Of a stretch of DNA of 64,000 bases, positions 43,726 to 50,843 are shown in pieces; positions within the stretch are counted from its first letter, which is position 1; each line of letters opens with the position of its first letter. This DNA is from Fimbriimonas ginsengisoli Gsoil 348 (lineage in GTDB: Bacteria; Armatimonadota; Fimbriimonadia; Fimbriimonadales; Fimbriimonadaceae), in the NCBI GenBank assembly GCA_945881865.1, contig CAMCVK010000005.1, positions 62,001 to 126,000 on the forward strand. The letters run 5' to 3'. Made by a program: the position numbers and the translations under genes. Under the pieces are notes generated by a model that saw nothing but the letters and a program-made list of their open reading frames with translations, did no database searches and was not told the DNA's origin.

Positions 43726-43997
43726 TTCTTCCTCCTCCGTTGCACCTATGACGTGTCTCGCCGCTCCGCGTGATCGTGAAAGGTGTTGGTTATGGAAGGA
43801 AAAACCCGCGCCCCGCAACCTGGGTTCCAATTCTTTGAAGGGTCCTAGGCCCATACCAGGGTGGAAACACACGTGAATTTTAAGATTGGTGTGTTTTATC
43901 CTAGTAAATGTACGCTATCACGATCTCACGTTCGCCTAGTATAGTGATATCCAGCCCTGGTGCGTACCCGCGTCAAGGCGATGTAATTGGAGGCCTC

Positions 43998-44891
43998 GTG
44001 AACCAAACCCGGAAAGCTTTCACCCTTATCGAGCTCTTGGTAGTCATTGCCATTATTGCCATCCTCGCGGCGATCCTCTTCCCCGTCTTCGCTCAGGCGA
44101 AAGATGCGGCGAAGAAGACCCAGTCGTTGAGCAATGTCAAGCAACAGGTAACGTCTCACCTACTGTACAGCTCCGACTTCGACGACCTTTTCTCGCCTTT
44201 GGCGCACGAGAAGCAAACGGACACGATCGACTACGATTCGTCGTTCATCCCCCTGCTTCTGCCGTACACCAAGAGCCTGCGACTTTTCTACTCGCCTAAC
44301 TCAAAGGATCAGAGCGATCCTAAGCTCACGGCTTCGCCGCGAACCAGTGGCGGCGTTCTCACGCAGTACGCAATGCTCCCGCGCTGGCAGGTTTATGCCG
44401 GTACGGACGCGAGCAATGCCCTGTGGCGAACGGCTTACGCACCGAACGGTGCTCTCATGGAAGGTATCGCAGGATACAGCTTCGATGAAGGCGCTGCCTA
44501 CTTCGGCAACAACAACTACTGCACCAACAACGGTGGCGCAGAAGGTTCGCGAGTCGGTTCGCTCGGCCAGACTTCGGTCGCACGCGTTTCGGAAACGGCT
44601 CTCGTGCTCGAAGCACGCGGCTGGGACTACGGCTTCTTCTGCCGCAGCCCGTGGCCATCGCCGGCAGACGCCATCGATGACACGAGCCCGACCTACGGAA
44701 TCAACTTCGACGGCCGCTACACCTTCCGTGGTGAGCAGCGCGTAAACAACCTTGTCCGATATCGCATCGGCGTGGGTGCCGTTGGCTTTGCTGATGGACA
44801 CGCCAAGACGATGGAAACCGGCAAGTTCTACGAAACGATCGACGTTGCTGGCGGACAGAAAGCCTACAGGTATCAGTACGCGAAGGAGTAG
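43998..44891 (+). CDS. Prepilin-type N-terminal cleavage/methylation protein
   Basis: 297 residues. A short basic leader (MNQTRKA) precedes [20 protein letters not shown], the recognition and helix segment for the prepilin peptidase/N-methylase. [22 protein letters not shown] follows. The large C-terminal domain (about 230 residues) ends with [17 protein letters not shown], the H-X9-DG type closing segment. GGAGG before GTG 43998 sets the start; no ATG fits. It probably forms a type IV-like or secretion pseudopilus. A tiny lipoprotein gene follows after 2 bases, then a terminator. Confidence 0.9.
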   Translation: MNQTRKAFTLIELLVVIAIIAILAAILFPVFAQAKDAAKKTQSLSNVKQQVTSHLLYSSDFDDLFSPLAHEKQTDTIDYDSSFIPLLLPYTKSLRLFYSPNSKDQSDPKLTASPRTSGGVLTQYAMLPRWQVYAGTDASNALWRTAYAPNGALMEGIAGYSFDEGAAYFGNNNYCTNNGGAEGSRVGSLGQTSVARVSETALVLEARGWDYGFFCRSPWPSPADAIDDTSPTYGINFDGRYTFRGEQRVNNLVRYRIGVGAVGFADGHAKTMETGKFYETIDVAGGQKAYRYQYAKE

Positions 44892-44893
44892 TC

Positions 44894-45061
44894 GTGAAGA
44901 CACTCCGGACCGCGATAGCGGGGCTTATTGCTTGCTCGGTGTTGGTGGCGTGCGATGGAAGTGCGCCACCTCCACCTGAGGCGAATGGAAAGGTAGAGAT
45001 AAAGAAGCGAGTTAAGGAGCCGGACGTGTCCCCTGGGGGACGCGAACGACAACCTGGCTAG
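44894..45061 (+). CDS. Small putative lipoprotein
   Basis: A 55-residue frame starting with GTG 44894, 2 bases after the pseudopilin stop. AAGGAG, in the end of the pilin gene, serves as its Shine-Dalgarno sequence. The N-terminus (MKTLRTAIAGLIACSVLVAC) is a type II signal with a lipobox L-V-A-C, so Cys20 would be lipidated. The mature part is short, Pro-rich at first (APPPPEA) and then charged. A strong terminator follows at 45070. The function is unknown; a pilotin-like or stabilising role for the pseudopilin is a guess from position only. Confidence 0.72.
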   Translation: MKTLRTAIAGLIACSVLVACDGSAPPPPEANGKVEIKKRVKEPDVSPGGRERQPG

Positions 45062-45069
45062 CCCCTTTG

Positions 45070-45096
45070 AGGCCGACTCGATTTTCGAGTCGGCCT
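45070..45096 (+). terminator. Rho-independent terminator of the pseudopilin-lipoprotein pair
   Basis: A 12-bp perfect stem, AGGCCGACTCGA (45070-45081) with its complement (45085-45096), closes a TTT loop and is followed by TTTC. It starts 9 bases after the lipoprotein stop and also faces the convergent beta-lactamase-like gene, which ends at 45100. Confidence 0.85.
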
Positions 45097-45099
45097 TTT

Positions 45100-46053
45100 C
45101 TACGTCCCTTCGAGGCCGCCACCCGTGGGCAGATACTTCTCCGAACCCGTCGGTGGGGAATATTTCCGCTTCTGCGTAGAATTCCAGACCAGCACCGCAA
45201 TCTGGCGGAGCAGCTTATCGCCATCGTTGTCGGTGGTCCAGCGTTGGTCTTTTTGGCTGTCGGTGTAGATGGTCAGCACGTAAGGCTTCTCGGCAAACAC
45301 GATCGCCGTGTCGGACCGGCTTCGGCTAATCGCCCCGGACTTCATCGCCGCCGTGACTCCCGGCGGAACCGAAACCCCGATCCAGTCATCCCAATACTGC
45401 TTCTGAAGGATCCGCAGGATTTTCTCGGAACCGGCCTTCGAGGTTGCCGTCCCGCGATAGAACATCTCCAGCATGCGGTTCATTTCGTTTGGCGTGGTCA
45501 TTCCCATGCCAAACTGGCCGCCAAGCCGACGGAGGCGAGTCTCCTCTTTCGGCGCACTGGCCAAGAGCAACGTGTCTTTGAACCCGAGATCCGTGAGCGA
45601 CCGATTCACGTTCACGGTGCCAAGCCACTCGCGCAAGATGCGCGTCGCCAGGTTGTCACTCACCGAGATCATCAGGTTGACGTAGCCATCAAGGTCGAGA
45701 GAGAGCCCGTCCTGCAGGTAGTAGCTGTAGACGCTCGTGTCCCACTCCAGCCGCTTCGACTTCGGAGGAAGTTCGCGTTTGTCCGTCCACTTCATTCGGC
45801 CGGCTTCCACCTCGCGGATCGCGTGTAACATGACCGCCGTCTTGATCGTGGATGCGGTTGGAAAACGCTCGTCGCCGCGGTACGAAATATGGCGACCCGA
45901 GTCGAGCATCTTCAGCGAATAGCCCGCCCGGCCGCGGAAGTAGGTGCACATGGAATCGAGCCGAGCCTTGAGGAGCGGCAGAGGATCGACTTCCACGGCC
46001 GGTGCCGCGGGAAGTCCAATTCCTAATAGCAAAGACGAAAACAGGGCGACCAT
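45100..46053 (-). CDS. Class A beta-lactamase-fold serine hydrolase
   Basis: 317 residues with a signal peptide (about 1-19). The serine beta-lactamase/PBP motifs are present in order: S-x-x-K in TASTIKT (about residue 66-72), SDN in SVSDNLAT (about residue 130-137) and KSG in AAMKSGAIS. The omega-loop Glu-x-x-x-Asn of true class A enzymes is not clear (PKEETRLRRL occupies the place). It may therefore be a beta-lactamase-related carboxypeptidase or esterase. It acts outside the inner membrane. GGAGG lies 3 bases before ATG 46053. Resistance function cannot be claimed from sequence alone. Confidence 0.8.
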   Translation of the reverse strand: MVALFSSLLLGIGLPAAPAVEVDPLPLLKARLDSMCTYFRGRAGYSLKMLDSGRHISYRGDERFPTASTIKTAVMLHAIREVEAGRMKWTDKRELPPKSKRLEWDTSVYSYYLQDGLSLDLDGYVNLMISVSDNLATRILREWLGTVNVNRSLTDLGFKDTLLLASAPKEETRLRRLGGQFGMGMTTPNEMNRMLEMFYRGTATSKAGSEKILRILQKQYWDDWIGVSVPPGVTAAMKSGAISRSRSDTAIVFAEKPYVLTIYTDSQKDQRWTTDNDGDKLLRQIAVLVWNSTQKRKYSPPTGSEKYLPTGGGLEGT

Positions 46054-46080
46054 GATCCTCCATGATACGCCCTGAGTGGG

Positions 46081-46254
46081 TTAGAGCCGGTTCGTCAGAT
46101 TGATCTGACTTTCCAGCAGTTTTTGCCAGCTTTCCAGGAAGGATTCCGAAGAACGCTCCCGTCGGTTTGCGCGCTGCCACTTCTTTAGGGCAAGCAACGG
46201 CTGGCGAATGATGGGCATCCTGAATGCGTTCAGGTTGCGGATGGTAACGATCAT
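46081..46254 (-). CDS. Small hypothetical protein with strong RBS
   Basis: A 57-residue frame (MIVTIRNLNAFRMP..., then a basic helix LALKKWQRANRRERSSESF and an amphipathic LESWQKLLESQINLTNRL). GGAGGTG ends 3 bases before ATG 46254, a very good Shine-Dalgarno sequence, and that SD is predicted to be paired in a hairpin (46260-46295). The protein is basic and helical, with no membrane segment. It resembles a small DNA- or RNA-binding protein but no family was recognised. Its 5' part lies antisense to another candidate ORF at 46208-46384. Confidence 0.58.
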   Translation of the reverse strand: MIVTIRNLNAFRMPIIRQPLLALKKWQRANRRERSSESFLESWQKLLESQINLTNRL

Positions 46255-46384
46255 TGACACCTCCAAAGGTTCTGGCACCAACGTGGTGCAGGAGGGACAG
46301 GTCTATGTCCTCAACGGAAAGGTTCAACGACGAACCCATCTAGAATACTCCGTCCCAGAAAACCTCCGCGCAAAGGTCCCGTGA
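46208..46384 (+). CDS. Candidate small ORF coupled to the phosphorylase gene
   Basis: A 58-residue plus-strand frame (MMGILNAFRL..., GTNVVQEGQVYVLNGKVQR near the middle). Its TGA stop overlaps the GTG start of the phosphorylase as GTGA (46381-46384), the usual arrangement of a coupled pair, and the second half has protein-like composition. Against it: no Shine-Dalgarno sequence precedes ATG 46208, 46211 or 46241, and it overlaps the minus-strand 57-aa ORF. Its reality is uncertain. Confidence 0.35.
   Translation: MMGILNAFRLRMVTIIDTSKGSGTNVVQEGQVYVLNGKVQRRTHLEYSVPENLRAKVP
46260..46295 (-). promoter_or_regulatory. RBS-sequestering hairpin upstream of the 57-aa ORF
   Basis: On the minus-strand RNA, CCTCC (46295-46291) can pair with the Shine-Dalgarno GGAGG (46264-46260). 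Between them GCACCA and TGGTGC form a perfect 6-bp stem with a 3-base loop. The ATG lies 5 bases after the masked SD. The geometry would allow translation control by temperature, ligand or protein. Confidence 0.45.
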
Positions 46385-47145
46385 ACTATACTCGCGTTGT
46401 GAAAGCGGACGTCGGCATTATTGGCGGAACCGGCATTGGAGAAAGGTTAGCAACGCTTGGCGGCGTGGCCGTCCACGTTCCGACCGCGTTCGGCATTTCT
46501 CAGGGCCGGATGCTGGACTACCACGGTCTCTCGATCTTCTTGATGAGTCGGCACTCCTCTGGCCACACCGTTCCTCCGCACCGGGTCAACTATGCCGCGA
46601 TGGCGTCGGCGCTGCGCACGCTGGGCGCAAGTTGCTGCCTTGCAACGGCTGCGGTCGGAAGCCTTGACGACACCGCTGGCCCCGGAACCATCTTCGTCTG
46701 CTCGGACTTTCTCGACGTTTCCGGGCGGCAGACAACCCTCTTTTCGAACGCCGTCCAACATACCGACTTCAGCTATCCGATGGGCGTCACATCGCGCGAA
46801 GCCTTGCTCGCCGCCGCCGATTCCGAAGACATTCACGTGCGAGACGGCGGCGTTTACGTTTGTGTGAACGGACCCCGGTATGAAACACCCCACGAAATCA
46901 GCACTTTCCGGCAGTGGGGCGGCAGCGTGGTGGGCATGACGGCCGCCAGCGAAGCCATTTGCATGCAGGAGGCCGGCATCGACTACGCGTGCCTTTCGAT
47001 CGTCACCAATTTCGCGTCCGGGATATCGACCAGCCCGCTAAGCCACCAGGAAGTCGTGGAGCAGATGGACCGCTCGGGAGACGCGGCGGTCCGGGTTTTG
47101 CTGGCCGCTGCCGCCCGGTTGAACCAGGCATTTACTCGCCGCTGA
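46381..47145 (+). CDS. MTAP/PNP-family nucleoside phosphorylase
   Basis: 254 residues of the MTAP/PNP-2 family, which cleaves 5'-methylthioadenosine or purine nucleosides with phosphate. GIIGGTGIG (phosphate loop) lies at residues 12-20, MSRHSSGHTVPPHRVNY is the family segment with H-x-x-x-x-x-P-H, and CVNGPRYETPHEI plus GMTAASEAICMQEAGI form the base and ribose site. The Ala-Ser after GMT, rather than the Asn/Asp-specific pattern of 6-oxopurine enzymes, does not settle which nucleoside is used. GTG 46381 has AAAGG 4 bases upstream. Confidence 0.88.
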   Translation: MNYTRVVKADVGIIGGTGIGERLATLGGVAVHVPTAFGISQGRMLDYHGLSIFLMSRHSSGHTVPPHRVNYAAMASALRTLGASCCLATAAVGSLDDTAGPGTIFVCSDFLDVSGRQTTLFSNAVQHTDFSYPMGVTSREALLAAADSEDIHVRDGGVYVCVNGPRYETPHEISTFRQWGGSVVGMTAASEAICMQEAGIDYACLSIVTNFASGISTSPLSHQEVVEQMDRSGDAAVRVLLAAAARLNQAFTRR

Positions 47146-47155
47146 GGCAATATCT

Positions 47156-48031
47156 ATGTCTCCCCGGTCCTTTGCCCTGCTGCTCGCAATGACGTCCGGC
47201 ATTGGAGGGCGCACGGTGGCGCGCGTGGTGGCGCGAAACGCCCTGCTCGCTCGTTCCCCGGAAGAGTTCCTGGCACTGTCACCTCAGGTCTGGCAGGAGG
47301 ATTACCGAATGAGCGCAAAGGCGGCGACGGCTCTCACTTTGCGGATCTCGGACGCCCCGAAGGAGATCGAAGCTCTTGAGCGGCGGCTGAACGAGCGCGC
47401 CGTTTCATGGGTCACCGCCGCCGATGCTCACTACCCGCAGGCCCTGGAAGCTTTCGATCCCGATCCGCCCGGGGTGCTGTTTCTGCACGGCAACCACCGA
47501 CTTCTCGACCGCAAAACGTTCTGCGTGCTTTCTTCGCGCAATGCTTCGCCCGGGCAACTGGAAGTGATCGGAAGCCGCGCGGAGGAGGGCGTTCTCGCGG
47601 GAGACATATTGGTAACGGGCCATGATCGGCCGGAGTACCAGCGGTCGGCAATCGTTCCGCTTCGGTGGGGCGCACCCCGCGTGCTTTGCCTTGACCGCGG
47701 TTTGTTCACGGTGCTGGGCGACGACCTGAAGAACGAAGCGTTCCGGGCCGCGCGGCTTTGGCGGTACGAATTTGACCCGCTGACCGACCTCGCCATGAGC
47801 CCGTTCCGCCCGGATAGCGATTTCGCGGGGGTCAACAACAAGGTGCGCGACCGCCTGGTTGCGGGGCTGAGTCGACGCCTTGAGGTCGTTCACCTCTCAC
47901 CGGGCGGAAACATGGAACGGCTGATGGGGCTGGCTCTGAAGATCGGTCGCCCGGTGCAGATCGCCGCTGACATCCCAGACGCACAACTTTGGGTCGAGCG
48001 CGGGGCGGGACTTATGCCCGACATGACATAA
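47156..48031 (+). CDS. Divergent DprA/Smf-like protein
   Basis: 291 residues in the DprA order. An N-terminal helical part (LLLAMTSGIGGRTVARVVARN) resembles the HhH/SAM region. The Rossmann domain begins YPQALEAFDPDPPGVLFLHGN and CVLSSRNASPGQLEV. The end, NNKVRDRLVAGLSRRLEVVHLSPGGNMERLMGLALKIGRPV, matches the DprA segment RNRIIAGLSxxxxVVE...GR. The glycine-rich SGGARGIDxxAH part typical of DprA is changed to GDILVTGHDRPEYQRSA. DprA loads RecA on incoming DNA; this copy may have lost part of that activity. TGAGG lies 9 bases before the ATG. Confidence 0.72.
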   Translation: MSPRSFALLLAMTSGIGGRTVARVVARNALLARSPEEFLALSPQVWQEDYRMSAKAATALTLRISDAPKEIEALERRLNERAVSWVTAADAHYPQALEAFDPDPPGVLFLHGNHRLLDRKTFCVLSSRNASPGQLEVIGSRAEEGVLAGDILVTGHDRPEYQRSAIVPLRWGAPRVLCLDRGLFTVLGDDLKNEAFRAARLWRYEFDPLTDLAMSPFRPDSDFAGVNNKVRDRLVAGLSRRLEVVHLSPGGNMERLMGLALKIGRPVQIAADIPDAQLWVERGAGLMPDMT

Positions 48032-48042
48032 TGAATCTTCGC

Positions 48043-48135
48043 GGAGTGGTGTCCGAGTGGTCGAAGGAGCGCGACTGGAAATCGCGTATCCGGTGTTGAA
48101 CCGGATCGAGGGTTCGAATCCCTCCTACTCCGCCA
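48043..48135 (+). tRNA. tRNA-Ser (anticodon GGA)
   Basis: A 93-base class II tRNA. The acceptor is GGAGTGG with CTACTCC (one G-T pair), anticodon loop CTGGAAA gives GGA for UCC/UCU, the long variable arm is TATCCGGTGTTGAACCGGATC, the T-arm is GAGGG-TTCGAAT-CCCTC and CCA is encoded. CATAAT (48027-48032) ends 10 bases before it and overlaps the stop codon of the DprA-like gene. The next protein gene starts 11 bases after it. Confidence 0.95.
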
Positions 48136-48145
48136 GAAGAAGCAC

Positions 48146-48550
48146 ATGCTTGATCCTTCGACCGAGGAAATCCAACGCCGCAACGCCGTGATCGGCCGCG
48201 TTCTCAGCTTTGTTCGCGAGAACCGCACAATCAAGCTGCCGGCATTCGACCCGAACGTGGACCGCCCCGACGATCAGTTCGCCCTGCTCTCCGTTGGCAT
48301 CGAGCCTAACGATTTCTCTGGCACCGTTGGCGACTTTCGCTACCAGTTTGAGGGTGAAGAGGACCTACTGCACCTGATGATCACCCGCCGAGAACGCTTG
48401 CCACTGACGGTAGAGGAAAGCCAAGTCGTGGCCGAGTTTCTCTATCGCGGAGTGGCTCCGGCGCTGGTTTGGCTGCGACCCGGCGAGTTTTCGCAACACT
48501 TTTACGTGGGTCATGACGACCTTCTCGGCGAAATCGTTTCGGTTATCTGA
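48146..48550 (+). CDS. Hypothetical protein between tRNA-Ser and mutY
   Basis: 134 residues, soluble, acidic. No family was recognised. The sequence has a helical N-terminus (EEIQRRNAVIGRVLSFVRE) and later segments such as DFRYQFEGEEDLLHLMITRR and LTVEESQVVAEFLYRGV. It begins 11 bases after tRNA-Ser, so its mRNA probably arises when the tRNA 3' end is cut. Its stop overlaps the mutY start (TGATG). A link with DNA repair is suggested only by position. Confidence 0.7.
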   Translation: MLDPSTEEIQRRNAVIGRVLSFVRENRTIKLPAFDPNVDRPDDQFALLSVGIEPNDFSGTVGDFRYQFEGEEDLLHLMITRRERLPLTVEESQVVAEFLYRGVAPALVWLRPGEFSQHFYVGHDDLLGEIVSVI

Positions 48551-49560
48551 TGCCGGTGGCGGGAGCGATCGTCGAGGCCACGCTTGCATGGTTCGATGAA
48601 CACCGGCGCCTGTTGCCCTGGCGCGAATCCCGCGACCCCTATGCCATCTGGGTCAGCGAGATCATGCTGCAGCAGACGCAGGTGAAGACGGTGATTCCGT
48701 ATTTCCACAAATGGATGGCGACCTTCCCGACCGTGGCCGCCCTCGCTGCCGCTGATGAGCAAGCCGTGCTGGCGATGTGGCAGGGCCTCGGCTATTATCG
48801 ACGCTGCCGACAGCTGCTGGAGGGCGCACGGTTTGTGGCTCGAAACGGAATGCCGACCTCGGCAACAGGCTGGCGTGAGGTTCCGGGAGTCGGACCCTAC
48901 ACCGCCGGTGCGATCGCGAGCATCGCGTTTGGTGAACCGGCCGCGTTGGTGGATGGCAACGTCGAACGCGTGTTCGCTCGCCTAACCGCCTGCCCCGAAA
49001 CCGGCCCCAAACTGAACCGCCAGGCCTGGGACTGGGCGCAGGCAAGCGTTCCGGCTCATCGCCCAGGTGATTGGAATCAGGCCCTGATGGAGATCGGCGC
49101 GACGGTTTGCCGCCCGCGCGAGGCAGACTGCCCGGCTTGCCCCTTACGGCCCGCCTGTCTGGCCGCAGACGGCGATCCACTCGCCTTCCCCACCACCGTT
49201 CCGAAAAAGTCGCCGACCCTGCTTCAACACGAAACCTGGATTCCAATTTGCGGGGGCCGGCTGGGCGTCCGTCAGATTCCAGACGGGCAATGGTGGGAAG
49301 GAATGTGGGAGTTTCCCCGCACGACCGACGGCACAAAGTTGTTCCCGGGCCAGGAAACCTGGCCGCTTGGAAGCTTCCGGCATACGGTGACGGTGCACCG
49401 GATCACCCTCGCGGTGAATTGCGTAAGGCTAAAATCCCAGTCGGACGAGCTTAAATGGTTTGGCTTGGATGAACTGGCCGGCCTGCCGATGCCCGCTCCA
49501 CAGCGAAAAGCCGTTGGCCTATTTCAAACTGCCCAAAAATCCCTAATCGATTTCGAGTGA
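48550..49560 (+). CDS. mutY: A/G-specific adenine glycosylase
   Basis: 336 residues. The helix-hairpin-helix (VPGVGPYTAGAIASIAFGEPAALVDGNV) with the catalytic Asp in VDGN, the MLQQTQV motif, and the 4Fe-4S cysteines C-x6-C-x2-C-x5-C in CRPREADCPACPLRPAC identify MutY. The C-terminal NUDIX-like domain (TWPLGSFRHTVTVHRITLAV) recognises 8-oxoG; it is shorter than in E. coli. The enzyme removes A paired with 8-oxoG. The 3' end overlaps the convergent J-domain-like gene by 18 bases. Confidence 0.95.
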   Translation: MPVAGAIVEATLAWFDEHRRLLPWRESRDPYAIWVSEIMLQQTQVKTVIPYFHKWMATFPTVAALAAADEQAVLAMWQGLGYYRRCRQLLEGARFVARNGMPTSATGWREVPGVGPYTAGAIASIAFGEPAALVDGNVERVFARLTACPETGPKLNRQAWDWAQASVPAHRPGDWNQALMEIGATVCRPREADCPACPLRPACLAADGDPLAFPTTVPKKSPTLLQHETWIPICGGRLGVRQIPDGQWWEGMWEFPRTTDGTKLFPGQETWPLGSFRHTVTVHRITLAVNCVRLKSQSDELKWFGLDELAGLPMPAPQRKAVGLFQTAQKSLIDFE

Positions 49561-49944
49561 ACCGAATCGCTTTTCGGTCGGGTCGACGTTCTCCGTGAGA
49601 ACTCCGTAGGCCCAGCGAATCTCCTTCTGGATCTCGCGGGCGCGGGCGCGCTCCGGGCTGTTCTCGGGAAAATTCTCCGGGTCGCTCCGCTTTTCCAACC
49701 GTAGGAAAGCTTCTCGGATCTCGTTGAACGGCGTTCCCACCGAAACCCCGAGCACGGCAGTCGCGCGGAGGTGCGGATCAACCTTCGGCGTCGGGCGGGG
49801 GGTAGGTTCCGTCGGTTCCATATCGGGGGCCGCCGCCGCCGCCGTGCTACCTTGCCCGGCAAAAGCGTCTAGGCCCTGCAGGCGTTCCCATTCTTGGTTG
49901 ACATGTCCCCGAAGGATGTCGTAGGCGCGTCGTCCGATACTCAC
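49543..49944 (-). CDS. Degenerate J-domain-like protein
   Basis: 133 residues. A Pro/Thr-rich spacer (EPTEPTPRPTPK) joins a helical N-terminus to a C-terminal region that follows the J-domain pattern: AVLGVSVGTPFNEIREAFLRL (helices I-II), then SDPENFPENSPERARAREIQKEIRWAYGVLTE (loop and helix III). The HPD signature needed to stimulate Hsp70 is SDP here, so it is probably not a standard DnaJ partner. Start GTG 49944 has TAGGAT 6 bases upstream. It overlaps mutY by 18 bases at the 3' end. Confidence 0.66.
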   Translation of the reverse strand: MSIGRRAYDILRGHVNQEWERLQGLDAFAGQGSTAAAAAPDMEPTEPTPRPTPKVDPHLRATAVLGVSVGTPFNEIREAFLRLEKRSDPENFPENSPERARAREIQKEIRWAYGVLTENVDPTEKRFGSLEID

Positions 49945-49950
49945 CCTAAC

Positions 49951-49956
49951 ATCCTA
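49951..49956 (-). promoter_or_regulatory. Putative -10 element (TAGGAT)
   Basis: TAGGAT on the minus strand ends 6 bases before GTG 49944. It sits in the 17-base gap after the barrel gene, and no Shine-Dalgarno sequence is present. Confidence 0.36.
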
Positions 49957-49961
49957 CCAAT

Positions 49962-50843
49962 TCAGAAGCGGTACCGCAGGGTCAAATTGAAATCATAGAA
50001 GCCACCGTTTCTGTTTCGCAACATAGGCTCCAACGTGACCTTGGTGCCAACTTGGAAGGCGGCGGCAAAACGGAGCCATTGCTGGGACTCCTGCGGGATC
50101 TGGCTAAACCCGACCGAGAACGACCGTTTGGGCGAGTCTTTCCAATCGAGCGACAGGTCATAGACGTTCCGCTCGCGGTCGACGTTTGTTTCTGGACCCG
50201 CGAGTGCTACCGCGGCCAGCCGAAGCGAAACCTTTCCGGTTCGGCGCGCCGCTTCCAGCCCGAGAGCCCGTCGGTATCCCCGGCCCGCCCCCGGCGCGTC
50301 CTCTGGACGCCTGACGGCAGAGAGCGACGTGCCGCTGATGCCAAAGTTCCGCCCGACCGCCACGCTGACGTTCAAGGATTCGCTGCCGACTCGCGCCACG
50401 TAGCCTTGCTGATAACCCCGGCCGGCATCGCAGGCGGCAAGCGAAATCGCAACGCCTTCAAAAATGAGGTTGGAATCTGCCCGAAGCGACGGAACGCTTT
50501 CGGCGAACAGCCGACTGAACCCAAACGGCAGATACTGCTTGCCTACCCGCCAGATTCCTTCGTCTTCCAGGTACGCCTCGTCCAGAAACTCGTTCGCCGG
50601 CCCGCCTTTGATGCGCTCCAGCCGCTGGCTCGCGAACGCGCGGAGTCCGGGCTCTAGGAAGAAGGTTAGAGAAACCGTGCCGGGCCGCCCCATCGGGTCA
50701 TAGAGGCGAAGTTTATTGCGCCCGCGCTGCTCGATTCGCTCCGTCAGACTGAGGTCAAGCTTGAATCGTACGTCCGGTGCCTGGGCCAACGACATGCCGG
50801 CAAGGGCCAAACCCAAGACCGTTAACGCCGCGCGGATATCCAC
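49962..50843 (-). CDS. Outer-membrane beta-barrel protein
   Basis: 293 residues. A signal peptide (MDIRAALTVLGLALAGMSLA-QAP) precedes a beta-rich body of alternating polar/hydrophobic strands (VSLTFFLEPGLRAFASQRLE, FSVGFSQIP), and the last residues LTLRYRF end in Phe as expected for BAM substrates. The open frame continues 132 codons upstream, but that part is the shadow of hisS; GTG 50843, overlapping the hisS end by 22 bases, is where the signal peptide begins. It is probably translated from the hisS mRNA. The function is unknown. Confidence 0.74.
   Translation of the reverse strand: MDIRAALTVLGLALAGMSLAQAPDVRFKLDLSLTERIEQRGRNKLRLYDPMGRPGTVSLTFFLEPGLRAFASQRLERIKGGPANEFLDEAYLEDEGIWRVGKQYLPFGFSRLFAESVPSLRADSNLIFEGVAISLAACDAGRGYQQGYVARVGSESLNVSVAVGRNFGISGTSLSAVRRPEDAPGAGRGYRRALGLEAARRTGKVSLRLAAVALAGPETNVDRERNVYDLSLDWKDSPKRSFSVGFSQIPQESQQWLRFAAAFQVGTKVTLEPMLRNRNGGFYDFNLTLRYRF

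Noticed and set aside
43876-43997. Cyclic-di-GMP riboswitch before the pseudopilin
   Set aside because: Such riboswitches often precede pilin genes, but the GEMM core sequence and its two stems are not found here.
45689-46339. 216-codon minus-strand frame
   Set aside because: Mostly a shadow of the beta-lactamase-like gene in another frame.
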